Of a stretch of DNA of 45,624 nt, positions 25,798 to 34,464 are shown in pieces. A program made the translations under genes and the position numbers. Position 1 is the first letter of the stretch. Every line of letters starts with the position of its first letter. Under the pieces are notes generated by a model. The model did no database searches. It was not told the origin of the DNA and saw nothing but the letters and a program-made list of their open reading frames with translations. This stretch comes from Verrucomicrobiota bacterium. Its GTDB lineage: Bacteria > Verrucomicrobiota > Verrucomicrobiia > Limisphaerales > SXTU01. Location of the stretch: positions 1 to 45,624 of the forward strand of contig VHDH01000018.1 in the NCBI GenBank assembly GCA_016871445.1, written 5' to 3'.

Positions 25798-28467
25798 ATG
25801 CAACCCGCGCTGCGCTCCTCGACGCTTCTAATCGCGGCCCAGCTCGTCGCGCAGTTGTGCGCGGTCACGTCGCTGGCGGCGGATGCGCGGCTCCAACATT
25901 GGTCCGTGCAACCGGTGCGGACGGAGTTCCCAAAGGATGCGTCCGTAGATGGGTTTCTTCGCGCCAAGCTCGCGGAGAAGCGGCTCGCGATGTCACCCGA
26001 GGCGGACCGGCGGACGTTGATTCGGCGGTTAAGCTTCGACCTGCACGGCTTGCCGCCTGCGCCCGAGCGCGTCGCGCGGTTCGTGCAGGACGCGGACCCA
26101 CGGGCTTACGAGAAACTGGTGGAGGAACTGCTTGCCTCGCCCCACTATGGCGAGCGTTGGGCGCGTCACTGGCTCGACATCGCGCACTACGCCGACACGC
26201 ACGGCTTCGAGCGTGACCAACTCCGCCCGAACGCCTGGCGTTACCGCGACTACGTCATCGCGTCGCTGAACGCCGACAAGCCCTACGACCAGTTCCTCCG
26301 CGAGCAAATCGCCGGCGATGTCCTCGCGCCGAACGACGCGGCGAGTGTCATCGCCACCGGCTTCCTCGCGGCGGGGCCTTGGGATTTCGTCGGGCAAGTC
26401 GAGACCAAGAGCGACGTGCTCCGCCGGGCCGCGCGCGCCGGCGATCTGGATGACATGGTCACGCAAGTGATCACCGCCACGATGGGCATCACCATCAATT
26501 GCGCCCGTTGCCACGACCACAAGCTCGATCCCATCACGCAGCAGGAATACTTCAGCCTATGGTCCGTCTTCGCGGGCGTGAAACGCGGCGAACGCAACGT
26601 GAGCGCCGAGGACACCCGCCGGTTCACTGATGAAAAGGCGCGGCTTGGGAAAGCTCTTGCCGCCACGCGCACGCGGATTGCCCGGCTGACCGGCGAAGGC
26701 TTCGAGCTCGCCACGCTTCTCCCCGCTGACTCCGGTATTCAGGTGCAAAACGGCAGCGTCACCAAGGATAAGCTCGGCTACCATCGCGACATCCAAGTCA
26801 ACCGGCTGCAAAAAGTCGAAGCGGTGCCCGGGGTGAAATGGGTCTTCATCCCCGATGGCAAGGGCGAGGTGAACGTTGACTTCAAGTTGCCCGTGTCCGG
26901 CGTGCCCGCCACGAGCGGCCACTTCTGGGACACCATCGCAAACCGCCCGCTGAACGCCCAGCGCAGCACGACGCTGGGCGGCACGGACTTCGCGGCGAAA
27001 GGCCACCGGCTGCTCGCGATGCACGCGAACAGCGGGATCACGTTTGACCTGCCAAAGCTACGCGAGTTGAGCGGACATCAAGCGCTCCGCCTCACCGGCA
27101 TCGTCGGCTTCGGTGCCACGCCCGAGGTCGCCAGTAGCCGCGCGGATTTCACGGTCTTCATCGACGCCACGCTGGCATTCCAAAAGCTCAAGCTCCGCAA
27201 GGACGAAATCGCCGCGCTGGATGTCCAGATCCCTGCCACCGCCAAGACGCTCACGCTCGTGGCGACCGATGGCGGCGACGGCATCGGTAGTGACCTGCTC
27301 TTCATCGGCGATCCCAAACTTGCGCCCCGCGCCGCTGAGTCACGCCTCACCGAGGCCGAGGCGGCGGAACTGCGCAACGCCCGCGCGGAATTGACGAAGC
27401 TCGAAGCGGAACTCAAGAGCTTGGCGGAGCCTGCGAAAGTCTATGCCGTCGTGAGCGACGCGCAGCCGCCCGTCATCAAAGTGCATCGCCGCGGCAACCC
27501 CGAAGACGAGACCATCGCGGCCGCGCCCGGCACGTTTAGCTGGGCCGCCCACGCGAAGGCCGCATTTGGTGAAGAATCCATGCCAGAGGGCGAGCGGCGT
27601 CGCGCGTTGGCCGAGTGGATTACTCACCCCGCGAACCCGCTCACCGCGCGCGTGCTCGTGAACCGCCTTTGGCATCACCACTTTGGCCAAGGCATCGTGG
27701 CCACGCCGAGCGACTTCGGGCTGGGCGGCGAACGTCCGAGCCATCCGGAGTTGCTCGACTGGCTCGCGAGCGAATTCCACCATAGCGGTTGGTCAGCAAA
27801 ACACATTCACCGGCTCATCGTCACCAGCGCAGTTTATCGGCAGAGTAGCTCGACTTTCCAAAGTCGAGTTCCCCGGACGCCAAAGCCACTCGACATTGGA
27901 ATGTCGAGCTACGTTGACGCCTCGAACCGCCTCCTGTGGCGGCAAAACCCGCGTCGCCTCGATGCCGAGTCCACTCGCGACGCCGTGCTTGCCGTCAGCG
28001 GACAACTCAATCTCGCCGCCGGCGGCCCCGGCTGGCGCGACTTCAAATACACGGAGGCCTACGCGCCAATTTACGACTACGTCACCGCCGACACGCCGGA
28101 GCTGACGCGGCGCAGCATCTACCGGTTCGTCGTCCGCACCACACCGCACCGCTTTCTTACCACGCTCGACTGCCCCGACCCCGCGAACTTCACCCCCGCC
28201 CGCACGCAGACCACCACGGCGTTGCAGGCGCTCACGCTCACCAACAGCGAGTTCATGCTGCGCCAAGCCCGCCACTTCGCCGCGCGCGTCGAGCGCGAGG
28301 CCGTTAGCAGCCTCAGCCCTCAAGTGACCCGCGCCTTCCAACTCGCCTTCGCCCGCACGCCCACCGAAGCCGAGGCGCAAGCTGCCATCACCCTCGTCCG
28401 CACCGATGGCCTCTTCGCCCTCTGCCGCACGCTGCTCAACGCAAATGAGTTTATGTATGTGGATTGA
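25798..28467 (+). CDS. PSD1-A: DUF1549/DUF1553 cytochrome-like exported protein
   Basis: The 889-residue product has a signal peptide (about 1-28). DUF1549 covers about residues 45-270, with TLIRRLSFDLHGLPP, SPHYGERWARHWLDIAHYAD and the heme c-type motif CARCHDHKLDP (C235, C238, H239). Residues 310-480 form an NPCBM/jelly-roll-like sugar-binding insert. DUF1553 follows (LVNRLWHHHFGQGIV, then HPELLDWLASEF and LDAESTRDAVLAVSG) and ends in NEFMYVD. These proteins pair with DUF1501 proteins throughout the PVC group; their reaction is unknown, though a periplasmic redox role in polysaccharide breakdown is often supposed. An insert of about 26 residues between YRQ and NRLLWR is encoded by a palindromic element (27845-27912). 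DUF1501-A starts 3 bp after the stop. Confidence 0.88.
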   Translation: MQPALRSSTLLIAAQLVAQLCAVTSLAADARLQHWSVQPVRTEFPKDASVDGFLRAKLAEKRLAMSPEADRRTLIRRLSFDLHGLPPAPERVARFVQDADPRAYEKLVEELLASPHYGERWARHWLDIAHYADTHGFERDQLRPNAWRYRDYVIASLNADKPYDQFLREQIAGDVLAPNDAASVIATGFLAAGPWDFVGQVETKSDVLRRAARAGDLDDMVTQVITATMGITINCARCHDHKLDPITQQEYFSLWSVFAGVKRGERNVSAEDTRRFTDEKARLGKALAATRTRIARLTGEGFELATLLPADSGIQVQNGSVTKDKLGYHRDIQVNRLQKVEAVPGVKWVFIPDGKGEVNVDFKLPVSGVPATSGHFWDTIANRPLNAQRSTTLGGTDFAAKGHRLLAMHANSGITFDLPKLRELSGHQALRLTGIVGFGATPEVASSRADFTVFIDATLAFQKLKLRKDEIAALDVQIPATAKTLTLVATDGGDGIGSDLLFIGDPKLAPRAAESRLTEAEAAELRNARAELTKLEAELKSLAEPAKVYAVVSDAQPPVIKVHRRGNPEDETIAAAPGTFSWAAHAKAAFGEESMPEGERRRALAEWITHPANPLTARVLVNRLWHHHFGQGIVATPSDFGLGGERPSHPELLDWLASEFHHSGWSAKHIHRLIVTSAVYRQSSSTFQSRVPRTPKPLDIGMSSYVDASNRLLWRQNPRRLDAESTRDAVLAVSGQLNLAAGGPGWRDFKYTEAYAPIYDYVTADTPELTRRSIYRFVVRTTPHRFLTTLDCPDPANFTPARTQTTTALQALTLTNSEFMLRQARHFAARVEREAVSSLSPQVTRAFQLAFARTPTEAEAQAAITLVRTDGLFALCRTLLNANEFMYVD
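27845..27912. repeat. 68-bp double-hairpin element inside PSD1-A
   Basis: Two perfect hairpins, each with a 9-bp stem and 2-nt spacer, lie in the coding sequence: CTCGACTTT/AAAGTCGAG at 27849-27868 and CTCGACATT/AATGTCGAG at 27889-27908. The outer ends GTAGCTCGAC and GTCGAGCTAC are also perfect inverted repeats of 10 bp. The element is translated in frame as part of the extra loop between YRQ and NRLLWR. Confidence 0.85.
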
Positions 28468-28470
28468 GCC

Positions 28471-29937
28471 ATGAATTCCGCCTTCCCCTGTCAATTCCGC
28501 CAAGCCCCTGCGTCACGCCGCGACTTCCTGTGGCAAGTCGGCGGCGGCTTGGGCGGCGTCGCGCTGACCGCACTTCTTGCAAAGGTTCATGCCGCTTCGC
28601 CTCAGAATCAAAACTCGCTTGCTGCCCGCCCTGCACCGTCCCCCGCCCGCGCACGCGCCGTCATCCAAATCTTCTGCCCCGGCGGCCTCAGCCACGTGGA
28701 CTCATGGGATTGGAAACCCGAGTTGGCGAAGCGCACCGGCCAGCCCTTCGACCCGACGGGCAAACTTCAGTTCTTCGCGTCGAAGCCCGGCAATTGCCAA
28801 GGCAGCTACTGGCCCTTCCGCCAGCACGGGCGTTGCGGCCGCTGGATGAGCGACCTCTTCCCGCGCCTTGCCGCGTGCGTGGATGACCTCGCATTCATCC
28901 ACTCCATGCAGAGCAAGTCCGCACTGCACGGCCCGGCGATGTTTATGGCCAATAGCGGCTTCATCCTGCCCGGCTTCCCGTGCATGGGCGCATGGGTCAC
29001 TTACGGCCTCGGCAGCGAGAGCGAGAACCTCCCGGCGTTCGTCGTGCTACCGGACCCGCGCGGCCTGCCGCCCGGTGGCGTCATCAATTGGGGTGCAGGC
29101 TTCCTTCCCGCCGTGCATCAGGGAACGCCACTCAACACCGACCCCGAGCAGCCGCCCATCGCCGACCTATTTCCACCGAAAGACTTCGCCGGCCTCACGC
29201 CGACGAGCGAGACGAGCGGACGCAACTTGCTTCAAACCCTGAACCGCCAGCACGCCGCCACGCGCGCCGGCAACACAGAACTCGACGCCCGCATCGCCGC
29301 CTACGAGCTGGCCGCGCGCCTCCAACTCAGCGCGCCCGAAGTCACCGACCTGCGCGGCGAGACCGACGCCACCAAGCGCCTCTACGACCTCGCCGACGAG
29401 GACACCGGGCCATTCGGCCGCCAATGCCTGCTCGCGCGTCGGCTCGTCGAGCGTGGCGTGCGCTTCGTGCAGATTTACTGCGGCGCGGAAAACACGACCG
29501 CCCGGAAAATCCGTCCGAACTGGGACAGCCACGAAGATCTCGTGCGCGACCACGGCTACTGGGGCCGCGTGCTCGACACCGGCGGGGCGGCGCTCCTCCA
29601 CGACCTCAAGGCGCGCGGCCTGCTCGATTCCACGCTCGTCATCTGCACCACGGAATTTGGCCGCCAGCCCGGCGCGCAAGGCAAAGGCCGTGACCACAAC
29701 CCGGGGGCATTCACCGCGTGGCTCGCTGGTGGCGGCATCCAGGGCGGCACCAGCTTCGGCACAACGGATGAACTGGGCTTCCAAGCCGCCGAACACCCCG
29801 CTTACAGCTACGACCTCCACGCCACCGCGCTCCACCAGCTCGGCGTGGACCACGAGCGCCTGACCTTCTACCACAACGGCGTCCAACGCCGGCTGACCGA
29901 CGTGCACGGGCATGTCATCCAGGAGATTTTGGCATAG
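28471..29937 (+). CDS. DUF1501-A: Tat-exported partner of PSD1-A
   Basis: The 488-residue product has a twin-arginine leader (SRRDFLWQVGGGLGGVALTA). It shows the DUF1501 landmarks: IQIFCPGGLSHVDSWDWKPE, SGFILPGFPCMGAWVTYGLG, LLARRLVERGVRFVQIYCG, NWDSHEDL, TTEFGRQPGAQGKGRDHNPG and a closing LTDVHGHVIQEIL. The fold is that of the alkaline-phosphatase/sulfatase superfamily, but the formylglycine signature is missing. It is expected to be folded in the cytoplasm, perhaps with a metal, and exported by Tat. Activity is unknown. Spacing of 3 bp from PSD1-A indicates one operon. The next 140 bases (29938-30077) hold no gene and probably the promoter of the following module. Confidence 0.88.
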   Translation: MNSAFPCQFRQAPASRRDFLWQVGGGLGGVALTALLAKVHAASPQNQNSLAARPAPSPARARAVIQIFCPGGLSHVDSWDWKPELAKRTGQPFDPTGKLQFFASKPGNCQGSYWPFRQHGRCGRWMSDLFPRLAACVDDLAFIHSMQSKSALHGPAMFMANSGFILPGFPCMGAWVTYGLGSESENLPAFVVLPDPRGLPPGGVINWGAGFLPAVHQGTPLNTDPEQPPIADLFPPKDFAGLTPTSETSGRNLLQTLNRQHAATRAGNTELDARIAAYELAARLQLSAPEVTDLRGETDATKRLYDLADEDTGPFGRQCLLARRLVERGVRFVQIYCGAENTTARKIRPNWDSHEDLVRDHGYWGRVLDTGGAALLHDLKARGLLDSTLVICTTEFGRQPGAQGKGRDHNPGAFTAWLAGGGIQGGTSFGTTDELGFQAAEHPAYSYDLHATALHQLGVDHERLTFYHNGVQRRLTDVHGHVIQEILA

Positions 29938-30077
29938 GGGCGTGCGTTCAAGAATCACGTTGAAGCATCGCAGCCGCCGCGTTGGCCGAGGCCATGAAAA
30001 TATCCGAGCAAGGATTCAGACGGCGTGAAGGTGCACGAGGTTTTAAAGTCAAACGTTGCCGGGCCATTTACTGACGC

Positions 30078-31589
30078 ATGAATAACTCGCCATTTCACCG
30101 GATGTCCGCGCGGTTGCCACGCTCGCGCCGCGAGTTCCTCTGGCAGAGCGGCGGTGGGCTCGGCGGCCTCGCGCTCGCGAGCCTGTTGGCTTCAGAACAA
30201 TCGGCAGCTGGCGGAGTCACCGCGCCCAATTCACATTCCGCATTTCGCACTCCGCATTTCCCCGCGCGGGCGAAGCGCGTCGTCCAGCTCTTCATGGCCG
30301 GCGCCGCGAGCCACCTTGACCTTTTCGACTTCAAGCCCGAGTTGGTGAAGCGCGACGGCCAGCCCAGCGACTTCGGCGAGCACGTCGAGGCATTTCAAGA
30401 CGGCCTCGGTCCGTGGAAGAAGCCGGTGTGGGAGTTCCGGCCCTACGGCCAGTCCGGCAAGATGTTGAGCGACGCCGTCGCGGACCTCGGACACGTCGCG
30501 GACGAACTGGCCTTCATCCACAACGTCGTGGGCAAAACGGGCGTCCACTCGCAGGCCACGCTCTTGCAGGCGACCGGTTTCAACCTGCCGGGCTTTCCCG
30601 GCATGGGTAGTTGGGTCAGCTACGGGCTCGGCACCGAGAACGAGAATCTCCCGACCTTCGTGGTGCTGCCGGACCATCGCGGTCTGGCCAGCAACGGCGT
30701 GAAGAACTGGGACGCTGCCTTCCTCCCGCAGCAACACAGTGGCACGGTGATTTATCCCGGCTCGGAAACGCCGATTGCGGATTTGTTCCCGCACAAGAAA
30801 GGTGAGTTCGTCACCCGCGACAGCGAGGCGGCGGCCCATGCGATGATGGCGAAGCTGAACCTTGCCCACGCCACCGCGCGCGCCGGCGACGACCGCCTTG
30901 AATCGCGCATTCGCAGCTACGAACTAGCCGCCCGCATGCAGCTCGCTGCGCCCGAAGCGCTCGACCTCTCGAAGGAGCCCGACTACTTACTGCGCTCCTA
31001 CGGCATTGATAATTCGCGCAAGGAGTGGCCCAAGGAAATCAACGCCGAGGAAGAGGCAGACATTTTCGGGCGCAAGTGTCTTGTCGCCCGCCGGCTGCTG
31101 GAGCGCGGCGTGCGCTTCGTGCAAATTTGGAGCGGCAACGACAACGGTTTCCCGCGCCGCAACTGGGATTCCCACGAGGACATCGAACGTGACCACGGCC
31201 CGCTCGCCCGCGGCATGGCGCGCGGCGCGTCGGCACTCATTCAAGATTTGAAACAGCGCGGTCTGCTGGACGACACCATCATTCTCTGGACCACTGAATT
31301 TGGCCGGATGCCCAGCACGCAGGGTGGCAAAGGTCGTGACCATAACCCCTTTGTGTTCACCAACTGGCTGTGCGGCGGCGGCATCAAACGCGGCGTCACC
31401 CACGGCGAAAGCGACCAGTGGGGCTATAAGCCACTGAACCGAAACGCACCGACGACTTGCTACGACATCCATGCGACCATGCTGCACCTGTTGGGCATCC
31501 ATCACGAGCATCTCACCTTCCGGCACAACGGCATTGACCGTCGTCTCACCGATGTCCACGGCGACATCATCAAGGAAATCCTCGCATGA
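30078..31589 (+). CDS. DUF1501-B: Tat-exported protein
   Basis: The 503-residue product has the leader SRREFLWQSGGGLGGLALAS. The domain runs from VVQLFMAGAASHLDLFDFKP to LTDVHGDIIKEILA with all family blocks: GFNLPGFPGMGSWVSYGLGT, LVARRLLERGVRFVQIWSG, NWDSHEDIERDHGPLARGM and TTEFGRMPSTQGGKGRDHNP. It is about 15 residues longer than DUF1501-A. Part of this comes from a linker after the leader, NSHSAFRTPHFPA, encoded by tandem heptamers (30227-30261). Unlike the A module, the DUF1501 gene comes first here and PSD1-B follows after 82 bp. No function is established. Confidence 0.88.
   Translation: MNNSPFHRMSARLPRSRREFLWQSGGGLGGLALASLLASEQSAAGGVTAPNSHSAFRTPHFPARAKRVVQLFMAGAASHLDLFDFKPELVKRDGQPSDFGEHVEAFQDGLGPWKKPVWEFRPYGQSGKMLSDAVADLGHVADELAFIHNVVGKTGVHSQATLLQATGFNLPGFPGMGSWVSYGLGTENENLPTFVVLPDHRGLASNGVKNWDAAFLPQQHSGTVIYPGSETPIADLFPHKKGEFVTRDSEAAAHAMMAKLNLAHATARAGDDRLESRIRSYELAARMQLAAPEALDLSKEPDYLLRSYGIDNSRKEWPKEINAEEEADIFGRKCLVARRLLERGVRFVQIWSGNDNGFPRRNWDSHEDIERDHGPLARGMARGASALIQDLKQRGLLDDTIILWTTEFGRMPSTQGGKGRDHNPFVFTNWLCGGGIKRGVTHGESDQWGYKPLNRNAPTTCYDIHATMLHLLGIHHEHLTFRHNGIDRRLTDVHGDIIKEILA
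30227..30261 (+). repeat. CATTCCG-type heptamer tract in DUF1501-B
   Basis: Five degenerate 7-nt units follow one another: CAATTCA, CATTCCG, CATTTCG, CACTCCG and CATTTCC. Together they encode the linker between the Tat leader and the domain. The same unit occurs at 36329-36356 in PSD1-C. Confidence 0.75.
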
Positions 31590-31671
31590 ATTCATCCAGC
31601 TCCCTCCGGCTCACCCGCGCAATTCCCGCTCGGCTGTGACTTGGTGAAATGAACTGCCCACGCGCGACTTT

Positions 31672-34458
31672 ATGAAACTTCTCGCCACTGTTTTGAGCCT
31701 CGCGGCCTTGGCCGTGCCTGCGGAAGCCGCGTCCGCGAAGCCCAGCTCCACCGACTGGTGGTCGCTGAAGCCGTTGGTGCGGCCGGCGGTTCCTCCAATC
31801 GGCAACCAGCAATCGGCCACTGGCAATCCGATTGATGCCTTCATCCTGGCCAAACTCCGCGAGCAGAAGCTCACGCCTGCACCCTCCGCTGACCGGGGCA
31901 CGCTGATCCGCCGGTTGACCTTTGATTTGCACGGCCTGCCGCCCTCGCCGGAGGAGGTGGACCAGTTTGAACAGGATGCCGCCCCGCAAGCTTATGAGCG
32001 ACTGGTGGAGCGACTGCTCGCCTCGCCGCGCTACGGCGAGCGCTGGGCGCGGCACTGGCTGGACGTGGTCCACTACGGCGAGTCGAACGGCTTTGGCATG
32101 GATCGACCCCGATTGCAGGCGTGGCCATATCGGGACTACGTCATCGCCGCCCTGAACGCCGACAAGCCCTATGCCCGCTTCGTTCACGAGCAACTCGCAG
32201 CGGATGCGATGTTCCCCGAGGATGCATCGCTCGTGCCCGCGCTCGGCTTTGCGGCGGCGGGACCGTTCAACCAGAGCGCGCTGGTCGAGCAAGTGGATGG
32301 CACGGACTGCAAGCGCATGGCACTGAACCTGGACCGCGACGACATGGTCGCGAGCACCGCCAGCACATTTCTCAGTCTCACGGTGCATTGTGCGCGCTGC
32401 CATGAGCACAAGTTCGACCCGATCTCCCAGCAAGATTACTACCGGCTTCAGGCGGTCTTCGCGGGCGTGGGCCGCGCTGAACGGACCTTCGATGCGGACC
32501 CGCAAGTGCGCGTCCGGCGAACCGGACTGCGGGGGCTCATCGCGGACTTGGAGAAAAATCCCGATGCCCATCCCCCGACCGCTGCCGAGCGCGGTTCGCT
32601 CGCCACCGCGCAAAGGGCCTGGGAGAAGTCGCTCGCCGCGCAGGCGGCGAACTGGACTCCGCTGTCCATCGAGCAAGTCACGTCCACGAACAGCACGACC
32701 ACATTCACCAAGCTGGACGACGGCTCGTGGCTGGCCACCGGCACTGCAGCGGACAAGGATGTTTACACAGTGCGAGCGCGGGTCACCTTGCCCGCGATCA
32801 CCGCCCTGCGGCTCGAAGTGCTGCCGGATGACCGCCTGCCTGCCCGTGGGCCTGGTCGGCAGGACAACGGTAATCTGCATCTCTCGGAAATCCGTGTGAG
32901 TTTGGCCGGGACAAATGTCACCGAAAAACCCAAGCCGATCGCCCTGCGCAACGCCTCGGCAGATTTCAACCAGGCGGGCTGGAGCATTGAACGCGCCTTG
33001 GACGGCAAGCCGGAGACGGCGTGGGGCATCCATCCGCAGGTCGGCAAACCGCATCACGCGGTCTTCGAGCTGGCTCAGCCGTCCGCCGTAACCAATGGCG
33101 TGACCTTGATCGTGCAACTGGATCAACTGCACGGCCAGCGACACCTCATCGGGCGCTTCCGTCTTTCGGCAACGGACAAGCCCCAGCCCGTGCGGGCACC
33201 CACCCTGCCAGTGGAACTGCTCGCCAAGCTGGCCCGTCCGGACGCCGAACGCACCGAGGCGGAGCGCAAGCAGCTCTTCGACCTTCATCGGCTGGTGTAT
33301 TTGCGGGAACAGCTCGCCCAGCTTCCCGCCGAGCAGCGAGTCTGGGCCATCGCCGCGGACTTCGCGCCACTGCGCAATTACAAGCCCACGAAGGAACCGC
33401 CGCCTATCGCGGTGTTGCACCGCGGCGACATCAAACAGCCGCTGGCCACAGTCGGTCCCGGCGCGCTCGCTGTGGTGGGCACGCTGCCGGCGGAATTCGC
33501 GCTGCCGAATGCGCAGGACGAAGCCGCCCGCCGGGCCGCGCTGGCCCGCTGGATCACGGCTCCGGAGAATATGCTGACCTGGCGCAGCATTGTGAACCGC
33601 GTCTGGCACTGGCACTTCGGTCGCGGCCTCGTGGATACCCCGAACGACTTTGGCCGCATGGGTTCGTTGCCCACGCACCCGGAATTGCTGGACTGGCTGG
33701 CCGTCGAGTTTCGCGACAGCGGCGGCTCACTGAAGCAGTTGCACAAGCTCATCGTGAGCAGTGCGACGTATCGGCAGAAATCCAGTATTCAGTCTTCAGT
33801 GTCCAGTGTTCAGACCGGAAGGAGCCCGGCTCCGGCTTCACTCACTGAACACTGGAAACTGAATACTGAATACTTTCAGCGTGCCGCAGCTACGGACGCG
33901 AGCAACGCCTACCTCTGGCGTATGAACCGTCCGCGGCTCGATGCTGAGGCCTTCCGCGACGCGCTGCTTGCAGCCAGCGGCAAGCTGGATCTCACCATGG
34001 GCGGACCCTCGGCCATGCAGTTCAAGTTCGATGACCCGAACAAGGAAGTTGCCCCCCGCGTGGATTACGCCGCCTTCGACCCTGACAACCCGGCCAGCTA
34101 CCGGCGCAGCGTCTATCGCTTCCTGTTTCGCAATTTGAACGACCCGCTGCTGGAAGCGTTGGACGCCGTGGACCCCTCGCTTTCCACGCCCATAAGGAAC
34201 TCGACCATCACGCCGCTCCAAGCGCTGTCACTTTGGAACAACCGGTTCGTCCTGCGCCAGTGCGAGCACCTCGCCGCGCGCGTCGAGCGGGAGGCAACCG
34301 GTCTCGAAGCCCAGATCACCCGCGCCTTCCGCCTGCTCTGCACTCGGGCTCCCTCGCGCGAGGAAATGGCACTGCTCACCGAGCACGCCCACCAGCATGG
34401 CCTGGCTCATGCCTGCCGGGTGATGGTGAATTTGAACGACTTCCTGTTTGTGAACTGA
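31672..34458 (+). CDS. PSD1-B: DUF1549/DUF1553 exported protein with discoidin-like insert
   Basis: The 928-residue product has a short Sec signal (TVLSLAALAVPAEAA). DUF1549 spans about 55-270 with TLIRRLTFDLHGLPP, SPRYGERWARHWLDVVHYG and the heme motif CARCHEHKFDP (C240, C243, H244). Residues 330-510 hold a F5/8-type (discoidin-like) insert: NLHLSEIRVSL, then WSIERALDGKPETAWGIHP. DUF1553 follows with IVNRVWHWHFGRGLVDTPND and ends NDFLFVN. Two stretches are encoded by repeats: the linker IGNQQSATG before NPIDAF (31796-31830) and about 40 residues between YRQ and LWRMNR (33784-33874). Its first 60 or so codons share 68 nearly identical bases with PSD1-C. DUF1501-C starts 6 bp after the stop. 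Confidence 0.88.
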   Translation: MKLLATVLSLAALAVPAEAASAKPSSTDWWSLKPLVRPAVPPIGNQQSATGNPIDAFILAKLREQKLTPAPSADRGTLIRRLTFDLHGLPPSPEEVDQFEQDAAPQAYERLVERLLASPRYGERWARHWLDVVHYGESNGFGMDRPRLQAWPYRDYVIAALNADKPYARFVHEQLAADAMFPEDASLVPALGFAAAGPFNQSALVEQVDGTDCKRMALNLDRDDMVASTASTFLSLTVHCARCHEHKFDPISQQDYYRLQAVFAGVGRAERTFDADPQVRVRRTGLRGLIADLEKNPDAHPPTAAERGSLATAQRAWEKSLAAQAANWTPLSIEQVTSTNSTTTFTKLDDGSWLATGTAADKDVYTVRARVTLPAITALRLEVLPDDRLPARGPGRQDNGNLHLSEIRVSLAGTNVTEKPKPIALRNASADFNQAGWSIERALDGKPETAWGIHPQVGKPHHAVFELAQPSAVTNGVTLIVQLDQLHGQRHLIGRFRLSATDKPQPVRAPTLPVELLAKLARPDAERTEAERKQLFDLHRLVYLREQLAQLPAEQRVWAIAADFAPLRNYKPTKEPPPIAVLHRGDIKQPLATVGPGALAVVGTLPAEFALPNAQDEAARRAALARWITAPENMLTWRSIVNRVWHWHFGRGLVDTPNDFGRMGSLPTHPELLDWLAVEFRDSGGSLKQLHKLIVSSATYRQKSSIQSSVSSVQTGRSPAPASLTEHWKLNTEYFQRAAATDASNAYLWRMNRPRLDAEAFRDALLAASGKLDLTMGGPSAMQFKFDDPNKEVAPRVDYAAFDPDNPASYRRSVYRFLFRNLNDPLLEALDAVDPSLSTPIRNSTITPLQALSLWNNRFVLRQCEHLAARVEREATGLEAQITRAFRLLCTRAPSREEMALLTEHAHQHGLAHACRVMVNLNDFLFVN
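31796..31830 (+). repeat. CAATCGG-type heptamer tract in PSD1-B
   Basis: Five units of 7 nt: CAATCGG, CAACCAG, CAATCGG, CCACTGG and CAATCCG. They encode a linker between the signal/WWSLKPL region and DUF1549. PSD1-C has a matching tract at 36110-36144 in the same place. Confidence 0.8.
33784..33874. repeat. 91-bp palindromic heptamer element inside PSD1-B
   Basis: The left arm 33784-33813 and right arm 33845-33874 are inverted repeats of 30 nt matching at 28 positions. Each arm is itself a run of four 7-nt units (CAGTATT, CAGTCTT, CAGTGTC, CAGTGTT on the left; CTGAACA, CTGGAAA, CTGAATA twice on the right). The 31-nt centre contains a small hairpin GGAGCC-C-GGCTCC (33821-33833). All of it is translated in frame. 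Confidence 0.9.
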
Positions 34459-34464
34459 CGCGTC

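Noticed and set aside
31570-33678. A 702-codon reverse frame opposite PSD1-B.
   Set aside because: It is antisense to a gene with signal peptide and CxxCH site, and no family match can be seen.
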